From: a virus | DNA length: 64,000 nucleotides | IMG/VR virus record: IMGVR_UViG_3300028430_000572 | Location: 1 to 64,000 of that record | Reading direction: 5' to 3' (one strand) | Part shown: piece after piece, positions 48,174 through 55,748 of the stretch | Position numbering within the stretch: the first letter of the stretch is position 1 | How the letters are laid out: every line of letters begins with the position of its first letter | The notes under the pieces: generated by a model | What the model saw: only the letters and a program-made list of their open reading frames with translations | The model's database searches: none | Told to the model about the DNA's origin: nothing | Position numbers and translations under genes: made by a program

Positions 48174-49335
48174 AATCGAGCAGTTCGTCGTCAGTGCTCG
48201 CAGGCCGCGCGGTCGGCTTTGAGGGGCCGGGCCTGACAGCGGGCTTGGCGACGGGCTTACCGGGAGCGGGTCGCGCGACAGGCTTGGCGACCGGCTTAGC
48301 GACAGGCTTGGCGGGAGCGGGGCGAGCGGCGGGCTTCGGAGCAGGAGCAGGCTCGCCGAGCAAGTCGGCATCATCGTCGCCCGATTCCGCTTCGTCGCCG
48401 GTGTCGTCCGCTTCGTCGCCGGTGTCGTCCGCAACATCGCCGAGCAAGTCGGCGGCTTCGTCATCGGTGATTTCGGCCTCGGGCTCCGGCTCGGCCTGCT
48501 TCGCCGAGCGAGCATTGCGACGCGACGGAGCGGGAGCCTCGTCCTGCACGAGATCGGACTCGTCGCCCTCGCTCGCCCCGCCGCCCATCATGCGAGCAAT
48601 CGACGCTTCGAGTGAAGCCGCAGGCTCGGGCGCGATGTAATCGGCGAGCACTTGCCAAAGGCCCGGGTGCCACGGATCGCCGTCGGGGATGTCGGCATCG
48701 GACTCGGGATCGCGACTGCGGAGCATGTTGTTTTCCCGCACGATCGCAACGACATCTTTGAGCGAAGCAGTCGGGTTAGCGGCGACTTGGAAGTTCAACT
48801 CCTTGAACTTCTCTTTGCCGGGCACAAGCGACGCGACAAGTTCGACTTGTCGCAAGTGCTTCTTGCCTCCCTTGACGGGATCGGGAATCGAGTTGCGAAG
48901 AATCTCCCGCAACTGCACGAACTTGCCGCCAGCGAACCCCCAAGGGAGAATCTGATTGACCTTCTGCGTCCGCCCTTTGCTTGTCGTGGCGACGTGCGCA
49001 ACGACCGTCGCGTAGCGCTTGGCGCGAGCAACGTTGGCGGGCGTGATAAGCCCGAGACGGAACAACGGGCAGCCAGCCTTGAGCGTGTCCCAATCGTTGT
49101 TCTGCAAAGCCTCATCGATCGCCCCCGCGTCCAGCACGGAATGGGCGAAGAACCCGCTCGTGTCATCGGGCGACGAAACGCGCGTGCCGTAGTAGATAAC
49201 GGGGTCGGCCAAGATGCGGAAGTGGTAGGTGCTGCCCTTGGTGCTCGGGTCGAACGCCTCGGGACGCTCGATGTACCCGCCAGCGGTCACACTGTCATCG
49301 TCGAATCCGGTCGTCTTGATGTTCGGCTTACCCAT
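48172..49335 (-). CDS. Single-stranded DNA-binding protein candidate
   Basis: 387 residues. The first 240 form a globular, OB-like beta-rich domain (YHFRILADPVIYYG, KRYATVVAHVATTSKGRTQ, ELVASLVPGKEKFKEL). The rest is disordered: acidic DDTGDEADD repeats, Pro/Ala/Lys repeats of the PAKPVAKP type, and a final acidic TDDELLD, the signature end of SSBs that recruits partners. It sits among replication and recombination genes like T4 gene 32. There is no sequence-level motif proof. Confidence 0.6.
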   Translation of the reverse strand: MGKPNIKTTGFDDDSVTAGGYIERPEAFDPSTKGSTYHFRILADPVIYYGTRVSSPDDTSGFFAHSVLDAGAIDEALQNNDWDTLKAGCPLFRLGLITPANVARAKRYATVVAHVATTSKGRTQKVNQILPWGFAGGKFVQLREILRNSIPDPVKGGKKHLRQVELVASLVPGKEKFKELNFQVAANPTASLKDVVAIVRENNMLRSRDPESDADIPDGDPWHPGLWQVLADYIAPEPAASLEASIARMMGGGASEGDESDLVQDEAPAPSRRNARSAKQAEPEPEAEITDDEAADLLGDVADDTGDEADDTGDEAESGDDDADLLGEPAPAPKPAARPAPAKPVAKPVAKPVARPAPGKPVAKPAVRPGPSKPTARPASTDDELLD

Positions 49336-49356
49336 CGTTCTTGCCTTTCGATTGAA

Positions 49357-49851
49357 TCAAACACGGTACCCGGACACGCTGCCCGGGGATTGCTCATTCA
49401 TGCGGCGAATCGCGTTGAGCGTTTCCTTCATTTGCTCATTGGATTTGATCGCCGAGTCTATTTGCTCCATGACCATTGCGAGATCAGTGACGCGAGCGCG
49501 GGCGACCGCCAACTGTGCTGCCACGTCTTGCGTAATCGCGTCAACTTCTGCCATCTTGTCGGATCGATTTCGCAGCGAAATCACAACGGGATCGGACATC
49601 GCCTTGCTACGTTCAACTCGATTAAGTTCGGAGAGCAGATGTACCCTGCGCCGCGCTTCGGCGAGCAGCGGGGCGGTCTTGAGTTTCAGTGCGTCGAGCG
49701 ATTGTCGCTTCGACATGCAATCGAGCATTTGGACGGCCAGCCCTGCGAAGTCGATTTCTTCGCCCGGCTGAGGCGTGCGGACTCGCGGGACGAGCGACGC
49801 GAGCCGCTGCGCGAGTTTCGTCCAGTTCACTTTTGGTATGGCTTGGCTCAT
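49357..49851 (-). CDS. Coiled-coil protein next to SbcC-like C-half
   Basis: 164 residues, helical, with coiled coil from about 60 to 150 (RRRVHLLSELNRVERSK, VARARVTDLAMVMEQIDSAIK). An IR lies in frame, read as ISLRN. It overlaps the SbcC-like C-half gene by 4 nt. It may be a structural partner (for example an arm of the split SMC-like complex). Not recognised. Confidence 0.55.
   Translation of the reverse strand: MSQAIPKVNWTKLAQRLASLVPRVRTPQPGEEIDFAGLAVQMLDCMSKRQSLDALKLKTAPLLAEARRRVHLLSELNRVERSKAMSDPVVISLRNRSDKMAEVDAITQDVAAQLAVARARVTDLAMVMEQIDSAIKSNEQMKETLNAIRRMNEQSPGSVSGYRV
49566..49582. repeat. IR copy inside coiled-coil gene
   Basis: GATTTCG-CAG-CGAAATC; read as ISLRN in the frame. Confidence 0.85.
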
Positions 49852-50471
49852 TGCACAGTGACGCGAGAAACGTTGTTCGTCCGGGTGACAAATATACGAG
49901 TCGAAGCGGACGCGGCGAGTTCTGGTTCGTGAGAAACAACGATGATCTGTACTTTGAGTTCGTCCGCGAGCCTGCGAACCATTTGCGCGACGTAGCCCAT
50001 TCGATCAGAAGACACGTGCCGGAACGGCTCATCCGCGATGATGATCGGCGCAACCGTGCGGCGGCTCATCGCAACGACCGACAATCGCAGTGCGAACGCC
50101 ACGACATCGACAACGCCGCCGCCGACATCAGCGAGCGAACGCCACGCGATCGACTTGCCGACGGTGTAGCCGACGAGCGGGGTCATTTCGATTTGGCCCC
50201 GACGCTGGGCGACTTCGAGTTGGAAATGCACGCCTTGCCCAAACGCGATCGCGAGCGCGAGCCCGACCACTCGCTCGATCCGCTGCCTGATCGCCGATCG
50301 GGACGCATCGGCGACGGCGAGTAGCATCGCTGCGGCATCGGCGGCAACAGCGGCCTCGTGTTCGGCGGTGTCGCGCGCAGCACGGGCCGCGTCCGCGTCG
50401 CGTCGTGCTGCCGCAACGGCCCCGCGTGCCGCTGCGACGATATCAAGCGCCCGTCGCGTTGTCGTGCTCAT
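49848..50471 (-). CDS. SbcC/Rad50-like ATPase, C-terminal half
   Basis: 207 residues. A short Ala/Arg-rich coiled coil, then the ABC signature-like SLADVGGGVVDVVAFALRL at 112-130, Walker B and D-loop region APIIIADEPFRHVSSDR at 141-157 and the switch His VVSHEPELA. These are exactly the motifs missing from the N-half at 45238-46248, and no Walker A or hook Cys is present here. The two would form one composite ATPase. G+C-richer than the N-half. ATGA overlaps on both sides. Confidence 0.8.
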   Translation of the reverse strand: MSTTTRRALDIVAAARGAVAAARRDADAARAARDTAEHEAAVAADAAAMLLAVADASRSAIRQRIERVVGLALAIAFGQGVHFQLEVAQRRGQIEMTPLVGYTVGKSIAWRSLADVGGGVVDVVAFALRLSVVAMSRRTVAPIIIADEPFRHVSSDRMGYVAQMVRRLADELKVQIIVVSHEPELAASASTRIFVTRTNNVSRVTVQ

Positions 50472-50776
50472 GGGTGCCCCGACCTGCCCGCCTCATCGCG
50501 TGCGGCGGCGATGTCGGTAAGCGTCGCGTCAAGTGCTGCGGCCATCTTGGCGAGCCTGCCCTCGGCTGCGGCAATACGCTCGCCGAGCGTTGTCGCGGCT
50601 GCCCCGATCGCGGCCACGGGATCGTCGCCCGGATCGATACTCATCCGTTGGCAGAAATCGCTCGCTCGCTTGCGGTCGGATTCGTGGGCGCGAAGCGTCG
50701 CCGTGATCTCGGCGAGTTCCCGTTCGGCGGCGGCGATGCTTCGCCGCACGCTGTCGGTTTGTATCGGAGTGCTCAT
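50468..50776 (-). CDS. Coiled-coil protein, leaderless, coupled to SbcC-like C-half
   Basis: 102 residues, one long coiled coil in two stretches (SVRRSIAAAERELAEITATLR and TLGERIAAAEGRLAKMAAALD). ATG 50776 lies 5 nt after TATATC; the stop overlaps the C-half start (ATGA). It may supply coil length missing from the C-half. No other homology visible. Confidence 0.6.
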   Translation of the reverse strand: MSTPIQTDSVRRSIAAAERELAEITATLRAHESDRKRASDFCQRMSIDPGDDPVAAIGAAATTLGERIAAAEGRLAKMAAALDATLTDIAAARDEAGRSGHP

Positions 50777-50781
50777 GCCAC

Positions 50782-50834
50782 GATATATCGGGCTCGCGTG
50801 CTTATCGTGCGTCGGTCGATTTCGTGGCGAAATG
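50782..50834 (-). promoter_or_regulatory. IR-linked leaderless promoter
   Basis: IR at 50818-50834; GACCGACGC; ACGATA; 15 nt; TATATC at 50782-50787 (31 bp); 5 nt; ATG 50776. Practically identical to 34780-34832. Confidence 0.8.
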
Positions 50835-50867
50835 AAAACCGCCCGGCGTGGCGACGCGCCGGGCGGC
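50833..50867 (-). terminator. Intrinsic terminator adjacent to IR
   Basis: Stem CCGCCCGGCG / CGCCGGGCGG with 8-nt loop followed on the minus strand by TTTTC, immediately before an IR. It separates the G+C-rich block from the sbcC(C) unit. Confidence 0.88.
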
Positions 50868-50903
50868 GATGCGGGGCTCAGCCCCGGACAGGATCGGCGT
50901 AGG

Positions 50904-51221
50904 TCATTCGTCGTCGGACTCAGGATCGGGCGAGATGTCCAGTTGCTCGTTCGCCCGGCGGTACAAAGTGTGCCCCAGCGATTCGAGCACGGTCCGCGCG
51001 TTGCGTTGCACGCTGCCCTCGGTGCCCGGGGCGTTGAGTCGGGCAAGGCATCCCTCGATCAAGTCCTGCTCGTTGTGGCCCGACCAGACGTTGAGATCGT
51101 GCGATTCTCGCCAGTCTTCGCCGTAGTGCTTCTCGGGGTCGCTGCAAACCCGGCCCCTCATCGCGCAGTGGTCGGCGTAGATCGCGACTTCCACCCTGCT
51201 GTCGTTGTTCGGCGTGCTCAT
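50904..51221 (-). CDS. Unknown acidic protein
   Basis: 105 residues (MSTPNNDSRVEVAIYADHCA... to DISPDPESDDE) with RGRVCSDPEKHYGEDWRESHDLNVW and a helical C-terminal half. SD GGAG before ATG 51221. It is the last gene of the G+C-rich block and has a long hairpin-rich leader. Not recognised. Confidence 0.6.
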   Translation of the reverse strand: MSTPNNDSRVEVAIYADHCAMRGRVCSDPEKHYGEDWRESHDLNVWSGHNEQDLIEGCLARLNAPGTEGSVQRNARTVLESLGHTLYRRANEQLDISPDPESDDE

Positions 51222-51335
51222 TCGTCGTGCTCCTGTCAGTTTGCCCGATCGGCCCGGGCGTGCCTTGGGGCGTTGTGCCTCGGAATCCGCCCGGGGCGCT
51301 TTCGCGCCCCGGGCGTTCGTGTCCTTCGTCCCGCG
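51222..51335 (-). other. Structured leader, family member 1
   Basis: Hairpin-rich G+C sequence between ParB and the next gene: stems GCCCGGGGCG/CGCCCCGGGC, GAGGCAC..., GCCCGGGCCGATCGGGC and then CTGACAGGAGC. Closely similar to 57828-57929 and in part to 52473-52589. Confidence 0.6.
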
Positions 51336-52472
51336 TTAGGCCAGCGACTTGCGGATGTTCTCCAACTCGGTCGCCACGTCCGTGGCACTCACCTTGGCGA
51401 AGGCCTTGGCGATCGCCTTGGCGAGATCGAACTTGGCGAAGTCGGCGGGATCCGTGTGGATCGAGATGCGGGCCGTGATCGTGTGGCCGCCCTTACCGCC
51501 CTTGTCCGTACCCGTCTCGCGCTTGAGTGTGACGGCGATGCCGGTCGCGTCGAAGTTCAGCGACGCGGGCGACACCGAGCCTACGCTCGGCTTCCGCCCG
51601 GCCTTGCCCGCCGCGCGGCGGGTGCCAGACGACTGCACCGCCGAGTTCGCGGCGGCGGCGGTGACGGCCTTGCCGTTGCTCGCCTCAAGCAGCGTGCGGA
51701 GCATGGATTCGAGTTCGGCGGCGGTGCTGGCCTTCGTCGCGAGACGATACGCGACTTCGGGCGAGATCAGGCCATCCGCGAGCATCTGCTCCAACAACTT
51801 GCCGGACTTCGCGGCGAGGGAGATCGCCTTGCTGATCTGCGCGGTCGAGATACCGAGGGCCTTCGCCGCGTCGGCTTGGTCGGTAAACATTTTCGTGGCG
51901 ATAGCGTCTTGCACCTGCTTCGCGAGTTCGAGCGGGGAGATGTCGGTCCGCGCGACGTTTTCGGCGATGGTCATGGCGAGCGTCGCGGCCTCGGTGCTCG
52001 CGAGCACTTCGCCGGTCTTCGGATGTACGGCGTACTGGGCCGGAATCTTGTCGTAGCCGAGCAACTTGTAGGCCGCGAGTCGGCCATCGCCGCAGACAAC
52101 TCGATTGTCGCTACCGATCGTGATCGCGTGCCGCAGGCCGGTCGCCTTGATCGACTTAGCCAGCATCTTGATCGACTCTTCGGAGTGATTGCGGCTGCCG
52201 TTGGGCGCGATCGACGCGACCGGGAACATCTGCCCCATGTGCGGGCCGGACCACTCAACTTCGCCGCCCTCGTCCGTGCCCTCGGGCTGGGCCTCCTCGT
52301 TGGCCTCGTCGTTGGCCTCGTCGCTGGCCTCGTCGCCGCCCTCGGGCTGGGACTCGTCCTGCGTCGGCTCGTCGCCGCCGAGCAGAGCATCCGCGTCCTC
52401 GTCGTCGATGAGCGTGGACTGCGAGTCCTGCTGGGCCTGATTCTTGCGGCTGCCGTTAGTCTTCTTCGCCAT
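51336..52472 (-). CDS. ParB/KorB-like protein with helix-turn-helix
   Basis: 378 residues. An acidic N-terminal 75 residues. The ParB CTP-binding domain from FPVASIAPNGSRNHSEESIKML through VVCGDGRLAAYKLLGYDKIPAQ (GDGRxxA for GxxRxxA). EAATLAMTIAENVARTD. A helix-turn-helix AAKALGISTAQISKAISLA near 205-225. A Ser/Gly linker and a C-terminal domain follow. ParB proteins load at 13-16-bp palindromes and slide; KorB members repress many promoters from dispersed palindromes. It is a candidate reader of the IR family here. Confidence 0.8.
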   Translation of the reverse strand: MAKKTNGSRKNQAQQDSQSTLIDDEDADALLGGDEPTQDESQPEGGDEASDEANDEANEEAQPEGTDEGGEVEWSGPHMGQMFPVASIAPNGSRNHSEESIKMLAKSIKATGLRHAITIGSDNRVVCGDGRLAAYKLLGYDKIPAQYAVHPKTGEVLASTEAATLAMTIAENVARTDISPLELAKQVQDAIATKMFTDQADAAKALGISTAQISKAISLAAKSGKLLEQMLADGLISPEVAYRLATKASTAAELESMLRTLLEASNGKAVTAAAANSAVQSSGTRRAAGKAGRKPSVGSVSPASLNFDATGIAVTLKRETGTDKGGKGGHTITARISIHTDPADFAKFDLAKAIAKAFAKVSATDVATELENIRKSLA

Positions 52473-52589
52473 TGTCGTCTCCTGCGGGTCGACCCGCGTC
52501 AGTTTGCCCGAGTCGCTCGGGCGAGCGTTGGGGCATCGCGCCCCGAATCCGCCCGATGGCTCGCTTCCGCGAGCGGGGCGGGATGTGCG
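52473..52589 (-). other. Structured leader, family member 2
   Basis: Leader of the parB-like gene: stems around CGGGGCGCGATGCCCC and GCCCGAGCGACTCGGGC, then AAACTGACGCGGGTC and the SD. Same element order as members 1 and 7. Confidence 0.55.
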
Positions 52590-52874
52590 TCAGTGCACGA
52601 CGATTTCGATATCCATCATCCCGGCCACGCTCACGGTCACGCTGCCGCCTTTGATCGCGTCGCCCTTGACGCTCATGGCCTGCCCGTTTTCGATCGACAC
52701 CCGAGCGATCTGCACAAGATCGGTCGCGGGGATCTTGACCCCGAAAGCCCCGTTGGTAGTGCCGGTGATGTCGGCGGTCTGAGTCTTGCCGCCGACCGTC
52801 ACATTCACGCGGTTGGCCTTGTCGAGCATGAGGACCACGCGGCGGGTCATCTTCGTGCTGGTCTTGGTCGTCAT
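52590..52874 (-). CDS. Small beta-rich protein
   Basis: 94 residues: basic start (MTTKTSTKMTRRVV), then alternating beta strands (VVLMLDKANRVNVTVGGKTQ, GQAMSVKGDAIKGGSVTVSV). The start is shared in style with the protein at 57930-58307 (MTTKKIT). Function unknown; composition fits a small beta barrel. Confidence 0.55.
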   Translation of the reverse strand: MTTKTSTKMTRRVVLMLDKANRVNVTVGGKTQTADITGTTNGAFGVKIPATDLVQIARVSIENGQAMSVKGDAIKGGSVTVSVAGMMDIEIVVH

Positions 52875-52946
52875 TCGTCTGCTCCTGTCGTGCCCTGTCC
52901 GCCGGGCTCGCGTGTCGGGGTCATTCGCCCCGACCCCATAAAGATA
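52875..52946 (-). other. Structured leader, family member 3
   Basis: From TATCTT down to the SD: GGTCGGGGCGAATGACCCCGAC hairpin region and CGCGAGCCCGGCGGACAGGGC, similar to leaders at 53965 and 58308. Confidence 0.55.
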
Positions 52947-52999
52947 CCCGACATTCACGCATCGGGCGACAAATCGGGGCTCGATTTCGTGGCGAAATT
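52941..52999 (-). promoter_or_regulatory. IR-linked promoter, 37-bp class
   Basis: IR at 52983-52999 followed 37 bp on by TATCTT at 52941-52946, then TATGGGG and the structured leader. Flanking bases are almost identical to 55659-55717. Confidence 0.6.
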
Positions 53000-53689
53000 G
53001 CCAAATCCCCCATTTGCGGGGGTCGTACCCCGGTTATTCGTGCGATATCCGGGGGCGGGTCGGGGCGGGCGACGATGCCCCGCGACCGGCGACGATGCCC
53101 CGGGGCGGGCCGATGTGCGGGGCGACCCGCTGCACGCATCGGGATCGGGAGCGAGCCACGGCGAGTCGTCGGGCGGCAGGACGAGCCGTACTCCTGCCGC
53201 ATCCTCAGCATCGAGCGTTTCGGCTCGCGTGAGCCTCACGCCGAGTTCGTGCGGATACCAGTGCCAGCCGCGAGCATCGCGCAAGGTCGGCCCGAGCGGC
53301 AAATCCATCCCGCTCGGCGTGTGGCCTTCGGGCACGCGACCCGTCGCGATCGCGGCGACGTTCAAGAATCGAAGCCACTGCATTTCCCGCCACGATGTCG
53401 GCGAGTCGCTATGGCTTTGCAGCGCAAACATCCCGACGGGCAGCCTCGCCGTCTCGATCGTCTGCCCGTCGGCATCGACGCGCGCGACGCGCAGCACTTG
53501 GGAGTCGTTGTCGGGCTGGGACTCGGTAACGATCATCGCCACGGCGAATCGCACGCCGTACTGGATCGGATGCACGAGCGGGATTCGTCGCCCGATCAAC
53601 TTGCCGCGCGACTCGGCGACGGCTTGACGCTCGGCGGCGCTGGCGGCGACAGTATCGAAATCGCGATAGGCGGTCTGCTGCATGGTCAT
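52955..53689 (-). CDS. Unknown protein with read-through tail
   Basis: 244 residues. An ordered part (about 1-165) with RIPLVHPIQYGVRFAVAMIV, PTSWREMQWLRFLNVAAIATG and HWYPHELGVRLT. After residue 165 a Pro/Ser/Arg-rich tail runs through the hairpin and IR (NFATKS), probably incidental. Start is one of two close ATGs (53689/53683). Not recognised. Confidence 0.55.
   Translation of the reverse strand: MTMQQTAYRDFDTVAASAAERQAVAESRGKLIGRRIPLVHPIQYGVRFAVAMIVTESQPDNDSQVLRVARVDADGQTIETARLPVGMFALQSHSDSPTSWREMQWLRFLNVAAIATGRVPEGHTPSGMDLPLGPTLRDARGWHWYPHELGVRLTRAETLDAEDAAGVRLVLPPDDSPWLAPDPDACSGSPRTSARPGASSPVAGHRRPPRPAPGYRTNNRGTTPANGGFGNFATKSSPDLSPDA
53002..53022 (-). terminator. Weak terminator-like hairpin
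   Basis: CCCCC-GCAAAT-GGGGG followed by ATTTGG on the minus strand, directly before an IR; a nearly identical copy is at 55721-55740. Lies within the 3' end of the preceding frame. Confidence 0.4.
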
Positions 53690-53715
53690 GCTCCTTGGGT
53701 GTGCGGAAAGATTCG

Positions 53716-53964
53716 TCAGCGAATCGGACGCTCATCGCGAGCGGCGGTGTCGGTCGCGTTCAGGATCAGCCCGGCAGCGAGCACGGACAACGCGAGCAAG
53801 CCGAACGCCACGCCAGCGACGACGAACGCGACGCGAGGCCCGTAGATCGCGAATGCGAGCAGCAGGGCAAGCGTCGCGCCAATGGCGAGGCCGACAACGG
53901 GATTTTGGATGCGAGCGGGACGAACGGGGCGGCGAAGTCGAATCCGTGCGATGCGATGGCTCAT
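53716..53964 (-). CDS. Two-span membrane protein
   Basis: 82 residues: a basic N-terminus (MSHRIARIRLRRPVRPARIQ), two membrane helices (VVGLAIGATLALLLAFAIYG and VAFVVAGVAFGLLALSVLAAG) and a short polar tail, giving a hairpin topology with both ends in the cytoplasm. SD AGGAG before ATG 53964. Could be a membrane partner of the RavA/VWA-like system, or holin-like. Confidence 0.65.
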   Translation of the reverse strand: MSHRIARIRLRRPVRPARIQNPVVGLAIGATLALLLAFAIYGPRVAFVVAGVAFGLLALSVLAAGLILNATDTAARDERPIR

Positions 53965-54015
53965 GGCCGATCTCCTGTGGCCCCTGTCCGCCGGGGCTCG
54001 CGTCTGCCCAATATA
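53965..54015 (-). other. Structured leader, family member 4
   Basis: GGGCAGACGCGAGCCCCGGCGGACAGGGGC followed by the SD AGGAG; shares the GAGCCCCGGCGGACAGGGG hairpin with members 3 and 8. Confidence 0.55.
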
Positions 54016-54068
54016 CGAGCAATCCGCCGCGAGCGCGTCAGCACGCGCGGCGATTTCGTGGCGAAATC
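54010..54068 (-). promoter_or_regulatory. IR-linked promoter, 37-bp class
   Basis: IR at 54052-54068 and TATATT at 54010-54015 (37 bp), then a leader with SD. The IR edge overlaps the stop of the VWA gene (54067-54069). Confidence 0.65.
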
Positions 54069-55596
54069 AGAGCGAGTCGTAGATATCGGCGACCGGGGCA
54101 TCCTCGAAGCACGACGACGACCAAACCTTATCGGCGAAGGTGCGGGTCTGCTTCGCCATGTGATCGGAGCAACCGATTAGCATCGCGAAGATCGAAGCGC
54201 CGCGCGTAGCCCGTAGCGAGTTGAGGCGATCGATTGTGGACTTGCCGATCGGCCCTTCGCCGTCGGTCAGCATGAGCACGTCGGCGCGTTCGTACTTGGC
54301 CGAGGCGATCATGTCCGCCGCGCGGCAAAGCGGCGGGTCGAAGTTTGTCCCGCCGCCTGTACCCCGGCGAGCGAAGGCGGCAAGCGTCCGATCGGCGAGC
54401 GAGATACCCGCCGATCGCGTCGAAGCGTCGCGAGCGAGCACCGAAAATTCGGCAGTGACCGAACCTTGGAAGCACACGCACGCCCAGTCACGATTCTGAC
54501 GCGCGGCGACATTCGCCAGCGCGAGCGAGATGGCCTTGGCCTTCGCCTCGTTCTGCCCGCTCATAGATCCCGACTCATCGAGCAGCACGATAATCGGCCC
54601 GCGACCTTGCGGCTCTTTGTGCTCAACTTCGTATGAAGCGGCAGCAGCATCGGCAAGGCGAGCCATTGCGAGCAATCGGCGCGGGCGAGACGGCGAGCAG
54701 AGTTCGACCAATTCCTCGTCAAGCAGTCGGGCGGGATCATCGCCCAGCGTGATATCGACGATGGCCCCGGCATCGTGCCGGCACTTCGCGGCCTGCTTGT
54801 CAAGCGCCGTCGAAGTCTCGCGCCCCAAGATTTCGAGCAGCCGCCGAAACTTCGGCCCGGCGTTCTTTACGGCATTGGCAAGTCGAATCTTCTCGGACAC
54901 GGGCAGCCCGCCCATAGCCTCAGAGGAGCCGAGCCCGAACAATCGCGCGGCCTGCTTGACGGCCTGAGCATCGTCCACGGCCTTGCCCATCGCGCGATCG
55001 ACTACCTTCGCCATGCTCGCGCCGTTCTCGCTGATCGCACGACCGAGATCGCTCGCGGCGGCGTTGGCACGGGCCTCAGCACGCTCGGCGTTTTCGCGCT
55101 GGTCGATGATGTCGCTCGGGTCCGCGTTTTCGTCGCTCGCCATCATCTCGGCAAGAGCCTTCGCATCATCGGCCTCGGCCTTCGCCTCGGCGGCGTTCTT
55201 CGCGGCCTTCTGCACTTCGTCGGGAGTCGCTTGGCACACTTCGCAAGCGATCGAAGCCACGCCGAGCGCTGCGGCGAGATCGTCGCCAACCGTGTGCTGG
55301 CGGAGCGTGTAGTACTGGTCATGCTTGCGGAGCCGGTTCGCGAGATCGCGAGCGAGCGCCGATCCGTTGCCCGAATCCTGCGGGCGATGCTTGGCGAGCA
55401 AGTTGAACGCATCGAAGCCGAAAGATTCAACGACCGGGCCGGGGAGTTTGGTACGATACTGCGATTCAAGGGCCTCGTTCATCGCGCCGCACGAGTCGCG
55501 TGCGGCGGCGAATGAGATTTCGTCTACCCGCGTGTGCTTTATCGCTTGCCCGTTCGGGTCGAATCGCTTGGCGGGCGTTTGTGTCGGCGTGTCCAT
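54067..55596 (-). CDS. VWA-domain protein (ViaA/CobT-like)
   Basis: 509 residues. A C-terminal von Willebrand A domain carries a complete metal site: IVLLDESGSMSG at 337-348 (DxSxS), GGGTNFDPPL (Thr) and VLMLTDGEG (Asp). The N-terminal 330 residues are helical and Ala/Glu-rich. VWA proteins of this layout pair with MoxR-type AAA+ ATPases (ViaA with RavA, CobT with CobS); such an ATPase is 0.9 kb upstream. SD CAGGAG before ATG 55596. The substrate in a phage is unknown. Confidence 0.85.
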   Translation of the reverse strand: MDTPTQTPAKRFDPNGQAIKHTRVDEISFAAARDSCGAMNEALESQYRTKLPGPVVESFGFDAFNLLAKHRPQDSGNGSALARDLANRLRKHDQYYTLRQHTVGDDLAAALGVASIACEVCQATPDEVQKAAKNAAEAKAEADDAKALAEMMASDENADPSDIIDQRENAERAEARANAAASDLGRAISENGASMAKVVDRAMGKAVDDAQAVKQAARLFGLGSSEAMGGLPVSEKIRLANAVKNAGPKFRRLLEILGRETSTALDKQAAKCRHDAGAIVDITLGDDPARLLDEELVELCSPSRPRRLLAMARLADAAAASYEVEHKEPQGRGPIIVLLDESGSMSGQNEAKAKAISLALANVAARQNRDWACVCFQGSVTAEFSVLARDASTRSAGISLADRTLAAFARRGTGGGTNFDPPLCRAADMIASAKYERADVLMLTDGEGPIGKSTIDRLNSLRATRGASIFAMLIGCSDHMAKQTRTFADKVWSSSCFEDAPVADIYDSL

Positions 55597-55664
55597 CGTC
55601 GTCTCCTGTCTGCCCGATCCGCTCGGGCGTGCGTCGTCGCGTGCATCGCGACACCATGAATGTA
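55597..55664 (-). other. Structured leader, family member 5
   Basis: Leader of the VWA gene: CATGGTGTCGCGATGCACGC then GCCCGAGCGGATCGGGC hairpin and SD. Confidence 0.5.
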
Positions 55665-55717
55665 CCCGCCATTCGCGACCCGGGCGACAAATCGGGGCTC
55701 GATTTCGTGGCGAAATC
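55659..55717 (-). promoter_or_regulatory. IR-linked promoter, 37-bp class
   Basis: IR at 55701-55717 and TACATT at 55659-55664 (37 bp). Surrounding sequence repeats that at 52941-52999, including GAGCCCCGATTTGTCGCCC. Confidence 0.6.
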
Positions 55718-55720
55718 GCC

Positions 55721-55740
55721 AAATCCCCCATTTGCGGGGG
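55721..55740 (-). terminator. Weak terminator-like hairpin
   Basis: CCCCC-GCAAAT-GGGGG then ATTTGG on the minus strand; second copy of the element at 53002-53022, here just after the stop of the HTH gene. Confidence 0.45.
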
Positions 55741-55748
55741 TCAAGTGT

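Noticed and set aside
50358-53627. A plus-strand open frame of 1,089 codons
   Set aside because: It is antisense to well-supported minus-strand genes (SbcC C-half, ParB-like and others) in G+C-rich DNA. The translation is low-complexity Arg/Ala/Gly without motifs. Such long shadow frames arise from the codon bias of the real strand.
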